64,000 bases of DNA from Eremophila alpestris peregrina (lineage: Eukaryota > Chordata > Aves > Passeriformes > Alaudidae), in contig WMCF01000080.1 of assembly GCA_009792885.1 (NCBI GenBank), positions 1,991,634-2,055,633 on the forward strand. Direction: 5' to 3'. This document shows positions 51,011 through 61,495 of the stretch, piece after piece (positions within the stretch are counted from its first letter, which is position 1; each line of letters begins with the position of its first letter). The notes under the pieces are model-generated. The model was not told the DNA's origin, searched no databases, and saw only the letters and a program-made list of their open reading frames with translations. The position numbers were made by a program, and so were the translations under genes.

Positions 51011-51070
51011 CTTCATTGAGAAATACTGGGGTGTAACAATGTACTCATGGCTTTCACTGCCATCAGATTC
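51011..51070 (-). CDS. Candidate in-frame 60-nt cassette exon of TLE4
   Basis: On the minus strand a TATTTGCAG acceptor is followed by 60 open bases and an AAG/GTAGGT donor. The translation is ESDGSESHEYIVTPQYFSMK. Phase is 0 at both ends, which fits the junction upstream of the exon at 48131-48250, so inclusion would insert 20 residues just before SSSVSPS. The preceding stretch is not strongly pyrimidine-rich, which suits an optional exon. The acidic/Ser content resembles the adjoining CcN region. I do not recall with certainty whether such an isoform is annotated in other vertebrates. It could be a chance match, but an open frame, both splice sites and matching phase together make that less likely. 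Confidence 0.5.
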
Positions 51071-53716
51071 CTGCAAATAATCCTGTACCCACCCACACCT
51101 TGGTTCCTGAGTGTGCAAGCCCTCAAACTCCAAGAGAGATCTTTACATTTGCAGACTGTGAAAGAAAGCCCATTAAAACACACTGTTCAGCTGACAGACT
51201 CTGTTCCTTGATTAAAACATCAGTGCTCTCATAACAGCTGCCTTTAAGAAGTTGGAATAGGATAGTTACTTAGAGAAATTAAGTGATTCACTATGATTTG
51301 GCAGGCTGTAACTTAATGGGCCAGAGTCCTTGTTTTAGTAACTATTAAAATTTATAGAGAAATAAAGTCTTTTTTACACTGCTGTTTTCTTCAATAAAAT
51401 GCATTATTCTACTAGAAGAGTAGCTCTTTCCTACCGAACAATGCTGAGTTTGCTCACATGTAATAATTATATCAGACATGGGAAAAAATACTCTTTGGTG
51501 AAAGTAGGTTACATTGAGTTCGTGTTCAAGCAAAACATACCAGTTTTTCATTTTCTGCTTCGGTAGAACATTTTTATTCATGGTAAATACACCACGAAAT
51601 GCTGACAAAAAGCAATGAACATACACATTTATAGAAAGGCTGAGCACATTGCCATGTTCACATAATTTGCTTAAGAGGTGGAACAGTGTCTTTCTAGTGC
51701 TGGACCCCATAGTATTTTTTGCAATAGGCTATAGAGCATAGCATGCTCTGTTTCTGTTTTGGGCAGTGCTAAGCACAGTGCTAACTGAAATGGTCTCCCA
51801 CCTGAAGGACCGCGCTGCTCTCTCTCCAATACCATCAGCGTGTTGGCGATGCTCCTGGTGGAGTATTAGTGCCATAGAGGTGCAAATTAAATCAGTATCA
51901 AGAGAGCCATGCAAGCCTTCTATGCAGCCATAAAATTCTCACCAGCATACTCACTGTCTGTTTGGGATAATTAATAGTGCCAATTTCTGGGGGGAAAAAA
52001 ACCCCACTGTTTTACCCCCAGCTTCCACTGGAACTTAGCTGCATCAACACAGATAGCTCACACTGTAACGTCGCAGAAATGAGTGTGGAAATCATAAATC
52101 AAATTGAACAACTATCCAGCTGCAGGCTCCAACTCCCCATATGCTGACTTCTCCAGATAAGAACTGGCCTGAGCACAATAAGTGATAATTAAATGAATTC
52201 AGTGTTAAAGGTAATGACTAGAGATGACAAGATGAAAAGCCTTCCTACATGTTAAAACTGGTAACTCTTTAAAGCGTTCACAAGTATGACCATTCCCCAG
52301 TGTACCCTTACTACTATGCCAAAATGATGTATTTGGAGTGGAATAATTAAAACAATAATTCCCAACAAAGTGGGAATTACAAGATAATTGACCATACTGA
52401 AGTATTAAGCAAACTGCAGTAAAAACCAAGGATGCTCAACGCTAAGGTCAATTACAGTATAATTATCTGAATGACATTATTGCTGTTATAAAGACTGTTG
52501 AAAGTATAAAAGAAACTATAAAAACGGATACAATATGAATCGCAGGAAACAACCAGGCAGTAATGCTGCTTTGCTGGCTGATGCCAATGTTAGGGATGGA
52601 AGTACCAGCACCAGAGCTTGGATTCAGGCACTGCTCTAAGTTTGGGCTTGGAGCACTAATACTGTAAGCTTAAATAAGAAGTGAAAAAAATAAAGAGAAA
52701 AAAAGGAAAAGAGAAAAGGAAAAAAAAAAAAAGGAAAAAGAAATCAGGATTAAGATTTCTGACACCCTTGGGGTGAGATGGAGACTGCTCTGGCATGAGG
52801 TGGGAGATGTCCCACCAGGTATGTGAGAGGCCAGGGCAGAAGAGGCAGTGCCAATACAGCCCAGAGACCTGTCCTCAGGGTGGAAACTGCAGCCAAGGGC
52901 TCCCACAAAACAAGCCTAAGGGCTCTACGGTAACATCCATCTCTCTGTTTAAAAAATTAATTCATTTACATACATCTATATGCACAGATACATTACTCTG
53001 ATTAAACTCAGGAAGATGGCATGAAATGCTGTGGGTTGATCTATAGATATCATAATGGATCATTTGCATCTTCCTCCTGAAGTCACCCACACTTACACAG
53101 CCTGTTTGTTGCTGGCATTGTTATTAAATTACTATTATTGTTATTGCTACATCCCAGTATCTGCATGGATGGACATGGATTTTGTCCTCTTCACCTGAAT
53201 TTTTCAGTACATACTCTTCGCAGCCCTTAGGCAAGCAGATTTTCTTTACCATGCTCTCACCTTCAGGTTTGCTCAGTGGGTCATCATCAGGCTGACACAG
53301 TCAGGCAGTACAACCTGGACCTCAGCTCTTCCAAAATCAGAGGAGCCACATGTATCACTCACTGGTTTTGGTGTACTTCTCTAATATTTTCATGCTCTCC
53401 TTTCCCAACTTGCATCTCTATTTGCCCAAACTAAAACCTAACCTCTACTCAGCCATACCATGATTTTTTTTTTTTTCTTATTCACTGCCTGTTCCCTGTG
53501 GCTGCATTTTCAGATACCAGGAAAAGCCTCAGTAATTGTCAGTGGAAAATGCAACTAACTAGCTAGGACAGATACAGAACAAAGCCGGTTTTAATATCAC
53601 ATGACTCGGTCTGAGCTAACTGCACTGAGCTTTGTAATCAAGCGTGTGATAATTATTTCTAATACAAACTATGATTAAAATGCAAACTTTGAAGTTTTAT
53701 ATAGCATTTTAAACCA

Positions 53717-53758
53717 CTAATTAACTTCACTAATTGCAAAATTAATGAAGTTAATTAG
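53717..53758. repeat. Near-perfect 42-bp palindrome with TAATTA cores
   Basis: Arms CTAATTAACTTCACTAATT and AATTAATGAAGTTAATTAG are reverse complements over 19 bp with one mismatch, separated by GCAA. Each arm has a TAATTA homeodomain-type core. It lies in the large TLE4 intron, within a very AT-rich stretch. Confidence 0.9.
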
Positions 53759-56700
53759 AGGATGAGAGTGCCATAAAAAACATCAAAGTCTAGATGTGCA
53801 GTGCTGCCTGCAAGAGCAATGAGAAGGCCATAAAAAAGTCCAGAATAAAGAGAATATGTAGGGTCAGCAGTCTTCAAATCCAAGTGTTCTCATAAGTGTC
53901 ACATCAAGAGAAATATAGATATATGTGTATATTATGTATATGTTTATGTAACTTCATAAAAAATGCCCTGTAACTGCTTACACTCATGATCTGCTTGCCA
54001 TTGGTGGTACCACTGGAGTATTTAATCTCAGCTAATTAAAAGCATCAAAGTCTACATGCTATGAAATGGGTGATAAAATGAAGCAATAAACTACTATGGC
54101 TGCACACATTAATTCCAGTTGTATTTCAACATATACTTATCAAATTGCTGGAAAAGCTGAGAGGGCCACAGAGCAACAGCTGAAGATAGCTAGCAATTTT
54201 GATGTATAATCCTACCAGCATGTGATGATGCTTCTCTGGCCCCTCCTGGTGTACAGGTTCATGCTGGTGACAAGAAAAGTAGATGTTTAAAGCAATGGTG
54301 AGGTCTGCTGGCTAGTCTTTCACAGATGGATTTTTGCAATAAATCCTTTAAAATACAGCTTCTCCACTAATCACTGGCTGAAGGACATAACACACGTAAG
54401 GCCTAATCACTTCTTGACACTGTGAGAGTCAAAGGATGAGGAGAACTAATGCAGCTTTAGGACAAACAGTGGTGCAGTAGAAGAACACAGATGAAAGTGA
54501 AAAAAGGAAGGCCAGGTTTAGGTTAAAGTATATCCTAGCACAGGCACATGAAGATAGTGAAATCAGATGTGCCAAGAGTAACAAACACCCTTTGGTAAAG
54601 CAGAACAGTTTGAACACAAGACCTGATTTCAGCAGGGAACAAAAGAAAAAGAAACAGATGGTAAGAAAAAGAGTTAAACTTTTCTGATAGGCTTACAGAA
54701 GACTCAAAGTTCACATATTACATTTACTAGGAAGTCTGTTCTCACCCACATTTTGCTACTTGTTAACATTGAATTTAACTGATAGCACGACAACCTGGGT
54801 GCTGTCAAACATCCTCCACCACTCAATCTATAGAGCAATTCCCTTGATTCATTCTCTCCATTCGTCACTCTGTGATTCTACCTCCTCCCTTGACCAGACC
54901 CCAAAATAAGAATACATGCTTCAGAACACAATACAGCAGAGTAGGTGATTTGGATGGAGTGAAAAGATTTGCAAGAAGATATTATGGCACAAATTGCAGC
55001 TGGTACAGACAAGAGAGCAGGTGAGCCCCCAGGCACATGCAGGCTGCAAAGGAATATCAACCCTAATGATCCCAGAAAGGAGAAGTGTTCCAACATCACA
55101 AGTCTGGAGATACTACCAGAGAAAAATGTCCTGCTGGCTTTTTAGAAAGTAAGTTTGAAAATCCAAGACACACCTGCATGTTGGTCATCAAAGAATGCAA
55201 CCCTCTAAATGTTACTTTAGCCAAATCAGAGTCACTTAAAGGGAAAGGTCAAAGGTCATCAAGTTACAGAAATTCAGAAGAATTCAGGGTAAACATCTTC
55301 AGAAACCTGAGGAACTGAGCAGTGCCAAGGAAATATGAAACTAGTCCTCCTCTCCTCAAATATTTATTTGGGGTTCCAGTTACTGGTCTTTCATGTTATT
55401 TCCTTCAGCAGAGACCTGAAACAATTTGAGCAGTTCTAACAAAACAGAAACACAGAGAACAGAGAGTATGGGCAGTTAACTAGGGAGAAAGAGCAAGGGA
55501 AAGCATGTAATCACAGAGTAAGAAAAAAAGCTCAACTAGCTGGAGCATTCAATACAGCAATTTAATTGTGGGCTCACCACTATGAAAGAGAGAAAGAGGA
55601 ATAGCCACCAGCCTGCATTACAGGTTTTGAGCTATTGACATGCCATGAAGCAAGGAAAAGCAGCAGCACTCCATGAGGTGTTCTTCAAAAGCCAGTGATG
55701 GACATGCATAAACAATCCCAACATCCACTATAGCTCCAGAATATCAACACCAATTATGTTCTCACTGCAACTGCATTTAAACAGAAAACACAAGGATACT
55801 TGGTTAGTTTTCAGAATTCTAAAGAAACACTACAGAGGGAATGTTTTATGATAGCCATTAAAGGCTTGTGTCAGTATGCTTTACACTCTGTTCCTGCAAG
55901 AATCAGGAAATCCCTCTGAAGAATAACTGGGTTTCGCTCAGAGTCCTCTTTTCAGACCAAGCACTGTAGTAGAACTGTTATCCTTCCACTTTGCAAAGTG
56001 ATTAAAATGGACTGTAAGGCACAGAGCCAAGCTGAATGCAAACACTTTCCTGCAGCATCTCAAGGCACAAGGGTTATAAAAATCCCTTTAGTACTGGAAA
56101 CCAGAGTTAGGAGGTAAAAAATACATACATCTACACCCCCTAGATTTTCCATGTTCAAGCAGCAGTGATCAGGCTTTAAGTATTGCCTTCTCCAGGGATA
56201 TTTAAGTGGGCTCAGTTTTTATGTGACAGGTCCTAACAACTTTCTCCTCGGATTTACATTCCCTATCTATTCTCCATGTTGGCCAGAAGGATCTAACAGT
56301 GCTAATGAGCCTCTTTTTTGTTGCTTTAAAACCACAGAGATCACATCTGAAGACAGTCCCACAGGACACCCAATTTAGCTTCCCTCCATCAGGTAGTGTG
56401 CCCCAGTATCCCACATTTTCAGTTTTGGTTATATCTAACAAAGGCTATATTTATGGCAAAGGTATCAGTTTTGAGTTTTCACATCTCTGCTCCTTTCCAA
56501 TATATCCATATGTATCAACCCTCCAGGGGAAAACACTTTCATTTTCTTCCCTTCTGCTTGTTTGTCTCTAAAGGATTTTAGTTGTTCTGCTGCAGAGATG
56601 ACCTAGGAGATGATAAGAAGACAATGCATATTATTGTTTTAACTGAATAATTCACTAATAGAGCTGATGATCTCTTTCTACATGTTCTGACTAGTTATCT

Positions 56701-59700
56701 CCCTTATCCCAGTTTTTAATCCTATTTGTTCCTGACTTGATCAGTAGAAAAGTGATGGGAAAAAAAGCAGCCTTCAAATGCTACCTTGATTACAAAAAGC
56801 CCCCTAAAATTCAATAGAAATACTCACTCCACATCCTGACTGCTTCTGTCAGCAGAAACATGTTCACATGTTTTTCACAGGTATTAAGCAAGACACTAGC
56901 AATTTGGTCCTCTCTTCTCCATTACATTTTGTGTGGCTTCTGAAGACTTTTTTGGTACCCTACATAATTCAGGACGCCACAGCCACTGATAAGTGACCAA
57001 TGAAAACAGAATTTCATTATCCAACCAAACTCTTAATTGGGTGGGTGAATAAAACGTAACTGGGTGTTATTAAATGTTTGCAGATTCCAGGTCATGCTGA
57101 TTCTGAAATAAAACATTCTCTTAACATTTATTAAAAGCATCTTCCAGGAAAAAAAAAAATCTTTGAGCATACTATTCTGCCCAAATAACTTTCTGCCCAA
57201 AAACCATCCTAGACCATTATATCTGCCTCACTTCATCTATCCTCACTTACTTGTGTTCCCAAGACCCTTGTTCAGGAAATTATCCCATTTCCTATTCAGG
57301 AAAGCACTTGGGCAGATGCCAGATTTGAGGCACACACTTTGATCTTACGGAAGTCACAAAGCAGAAGAATAAATCAGAGGAATGTACGTATGTGCTGAAC
57401 TTTAGATACCTACTGTGCACTACTCTGAATCTGGACCTCAGCCTACTGTAAAAACTAATGGTCCCCAGTTTCATTCCTCAAATCAAGGACTCTGCTAAGT
57501 GGAATGGATGGAGGAGCAGTGGGAACACAGATTCTGCAGTCAGCCTTAAAGGAGTTACATCAGTATATAATAGCACATCATAACACCTACTTTGAAGACT
57601 GAAAAAATAAAACACATGGTCCTTTCTGTCAGATTTTTAGATGCATTACAACTCCTGAACATCACAGAACTTTGCCAAGAGAAGCAGCAGTAGCTTTTAT
57701 TTCTCTGGGCCTTCCATTATTTATATTAGATAGGTCGTACTGTTAATGTTTTAAATGTTAAAAGCACAATCAAATACTGAGTTCAGGCTAGCTGGAAATG
57801 TTTTGATGTTAGCAAAGAGTAGCCAATACATTTTTAATTCAGGTTAGAGAAAAGAAAAAGCAAAAATCTCCCTCTTGTACTCCCCCTGCACTCTGCCAAG
57901 TAGTTAAATGTGATTAACTTGGCATGCACGCACATGACCTTCTATTCTATTCAAATTAGTTATTTTAGGTAATTTCTGAAGACTCTTGTCTCTCACTGAA
58001 GTATTTCATAATACAATTCATCTTTCCACTTGCTTTTAAGGGAAGACTACAGTAATAGCCCTAAAACAGCATTCTGGCAAATGCTCCTGAATTATATAAT
58101 TCACTAGGTTGAACTCTACTGTTAGAATCATTTTCAAGGAAGATGGATATAATACATTATTATTACAGCTACACAATCCTGAGCTGAATTTTCCTTTTGC
58201 TGAACTACTAACACTCTAATGCTGAAATTGATCTGTTTTAAAAACCTCATGTGAAAGGTTTTTTAAATACCATGCATACTCAGGCTCTTTATTTTAAATA
58301 GTTTGGAAATGAGCTGATGGAAACAGGGGACTAAAAAAATATTCTTATGTTCTCTAATCTAGCCTTAAGTACATGTTAAAGAACACCAAGCATGTTTCCA
58401 AGCAATACCTATGGTGTGGATTTATATCTGCAAAGACCTGATATTTCATCAAGGTTCCAGGAAACCATTTTAAAAATTTATTTATAAAACAAAATGAAAG
58501 ATGTTTATTTCCATGTGGGATGCCTCTAGAGAATCTGACAAGTAACAAGTTTATTAAAATGACAAGTTCAAGGTACTTTTCTTGTTGACTGTAAATAATC
58601 TCCCTGTGAGCCAATTAAGAGTGTGGAGATCAAAGGCCCAAGAAGCACTATAAAAACTGGAATTACAGGGTTAAGGGAAAGCCTCCACAGGCTCCTTCAA
58701 TACATATAATTTCCTCTAGGCACCCATTGACTGGGTGAAACAGTGCAGACAAGCATTTTTTAACTTGCTTTGGAGTACAGCAAAAACCAACACCCACACT
58801 TTAAAGGACACCTAAATAGGCAGCTTGATCTTATGCACAGTCAGGAATGAATTTGGTTGTAAAGACTGATCCAGGTGAGAAGACTAAAAGGGAGCTGGGA
58901 TAAATACACAGGATGACTTATAAAATGGGCTTCTCTGTTGGGAAGTTATTAAATCTCAGATTACAACAGTTTGTCAGTGCATTTCTTCTCCGTAACAGCT
59001 TGCCAAGATCGTTCCTTTTCAAGGCACTAGTCAGAATAGCTAGCAAAGTGTTTCCTAATGCAAGGCTTGACTACAGTGATGATCTCTGCACACATCATCT
59101 TCAAATTTGAAGAGTGACTGGGGCTTTACATTGAGTACACAGAGCACTGCCAGCATGTCTTTAGCCAGAACTTCAGAGGCTGAGTTGGAAGTCACACTAC
59201 TGTTCACTGACCAGCATCTGGGCTGCTGGAGTTTCCTTGCACTGCTACCTTGCTTACTCTCAGTAATGAGCTAAGTACTCTTTTAAGATAGAAAATCTTG
59301 AATTTTGAAATGGGTCTTCACTGCTGTTTCCTGCTAACATGGCGACAGATTCTGAACCTGTCCAGTCTGTCCCCTTTTATCTCACTGCCTTTCTTTGCCC
59401 CTTTTATATTACAGGGTTTGAGTGCAGGACAAGCTTTCATTATTTGTTGTGACGGATAAGACCATCAGAATGCTCACTCTGCATAGCCATTAGTTCTGAC
59501 AGCAAATGCAGATTTTAATTTAAAGACACCTAGAGCACCAGATGGAGCCCTTACAGTAAGAAAGTGTAACAAACTCTTTCACAGCAGGCACAATTGTATC
59601 CAAAGCTCTAGCTCACAGATGGAAATCCTTCCTCCTTGCCTGCACACTCTCCCCACTGGGCACTTTCAGTACTGACAAAACTCACATTCCCACATCCACC

Positions 59701-60121
59701 TCTAGGGCTGCTCCCCCATAGCAGCCTTGTGGGAAGTCTGGCAGAGTCCTCCAGCTGTGCAGCAGCCCTCGCTGGGTACCTGTCTGACAGTCAGTGGAGC
59801 ACTGTGCCCAAAATCCTTATCTGTGGCTGAACAATCTTGCTCCATATACAGAAAATGGCAGAGCCTTGCCTGTGTGGCACTGGGCTGGAAGTAACAGAAT
59901 GAGGAACAGCTCAGGCACAGTGCTGGGACGTCCAGAGTCACTGCTGCTGGTGGGTGGTCAGGGCTAACATTAACCCCGGGGCTTGGGCACTGTGCTTTGT
60001 GGCATAGTGTATTTATGCTGTCTGACAGCTGGTTAGCCCAGGGTGAGCAACAAAATCAAACATGAACTCCCCTTGCCATGACCCTCCCAACAGTGCTGTG
60101 CCTTCTGCTGATTCTGCTGCA

Positions 60122-61015
60122 CATCACAAAATCGCAGAATTATGCTGAGTTGGAAGGCACCCACAGGGTCCAACTCCTGGCCCTGCACAGCATCATCCCC
60201 AGAAGTCACACCTTGTGCCTGAGAGCATTGTTTAAAGGCTTCCTGAACTCTGTCAGGCTGGTGCTGGGACTTTCCTGAAAAGCTGTGCCCAACCACCCAC
60301 TGGGAGAAGAACCTCTTTCTAACAGCCAACATAAAAGCTCCCCTGTCACAGCTTCAGGCCATTCCCTTGGGTCCTGTCACAGGTCAGCACAGAGAAGTGA
60401 TCAGAGCCTGCCCCTCTTCTTCCCCTCAGGAGGAAGTTGTAACTGCAGTGAGGTCTGTACTCAGTCTCCTCCAGACTGAACAGACCAAGTGACCTCAGCC
60501 ACTCCTCACACAGCTTCCCCTCAAGGCCCTTCACCATCCTTACTGGCCTCCTTTAAATGCTCTCAAAACAGCTTAATGTTTTCTTCATAATGTGGCACCC
60601 AAACCAGCCCCCAGCCCTGGAGGTGAGGCTGCCCCAGCTCAGAGCAGAGCAGGACAATCCCCTCCCTTGCCCAGCTGCTGATGCTGTCCCTGATGCACCC
60701 CAGGACAGGGTTGGCCCTCCTGGCTGCCAGGGCACTGCTGGCTCATGTTCACCTTGTCAGGATCCCCAGCTCCCTTTCCATGGCACTGCTGTCCAGTATC
60801 TCATTCCCCAGTCTGTCCAAACATCCAGGGTTGTCCCATCTCAGGAGTAGGATCTGGCACCTTCTCTTGTTCATGTGGTTGGTGATTGCCCAGCCCTCTG
60901 GTTTATTGAGGTCTTTCTGCAGGGCCTCCCTGCCCTCGGGGGAGTCAACAGCTGCTCCCAGTTTTGTATCATCTGCAAACATACTTAGTATCCCTTTCTG
61001 TCCCCTGTCCAACAA
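60122..61015 (-). mobile_element. CR1 LINE, 0.9 kb, with reverse transcriptase remnant
   Basis: The minus strand keeps the reverse transcriptase YXDD-type box as FADDTKLGAAVDSPEG (FADD codons at 60968-60979), followed by the CR1 thumb/C-terminal region (ALQKDLNK, GNEILDSSAMERELGI) and the 3' UTR with GGGACCCTGTGGGTGCC-like wording, ending at the tail near 60122. It is 5'-truncated just upstream of FADD, and frame breaks follow. It belongs to a GC-richer CR1 subfamily than the copies at 5063 and 14912. Confidence 0.92.
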
Positions 61016-61359
61016 CCTGGTGTGGAAAGAGCCACACAAACACAAGCACAATGTAATCAAGCCTGAAGGCTGAAAATTCAACCAAAGCTTGTCTTCTGCA
61101 AAAACATGCAGAGATTAGACAGTCAAGTGAAACTGGAAGTAGCTCAAAAGGACTGAGTGGTCAAACTAGAAGCGTGCATGTACTTGGCAAGAATGGGACT
61201 CAAAACCTCTGTGAGGTTTCAAAAGGAAGAATTAGGTACAGATGGATCGCAAAGTAACATTGATGCTTGAGCTAAAAAACTGGGGAGGTTTTCAAAACAC
61301 TAAAAGTGGGGAGGTTGTAGGTTTAGTAGTCTGCTCTTTTGGCTGATCACATGAAATCA

Positions 61360-61495
61360 ACTAAGCCTCTTCATGCCTCAATTCATTATCTATAAAAGCA
61401 GGATTATTTCAGAAGTCTAGAGCATTTCTTTCCCTTACAGGGTTGTTGTGAGGATTCATGGATTGAAGATTTGGAGGTACTCTGGTATCACCAAA
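61360..61495 (+). mobile_element. MIR/CORE-type SINE relic
   Basis: CTCTTCATGCCTCAATTCAT, TATCTATAAAAGCAGGATTA, TTACAGGGTTGTTGTGAGGA and a following GATTTGGAGGTACTCTGGTA parallel the 3' half of MIR/CORE SINEs (CTCAGTTTCCTCATCTGTAA ... ACAGGGTTGTTGTGAGGATT). Such ancient copies occur at low density in birds and reptiles. Identified by memory of the consensus. Confidence 0.55.

Noticed and set aside
54200..54260. Possible missing upstream TLE4 exon (His/Asp-rich) from GATGATG-like wording
   Set aside because: The translation does not match the expected DEKKHHDND..DRDSIK segment in any minus-strand frame, and no splice sites fit.
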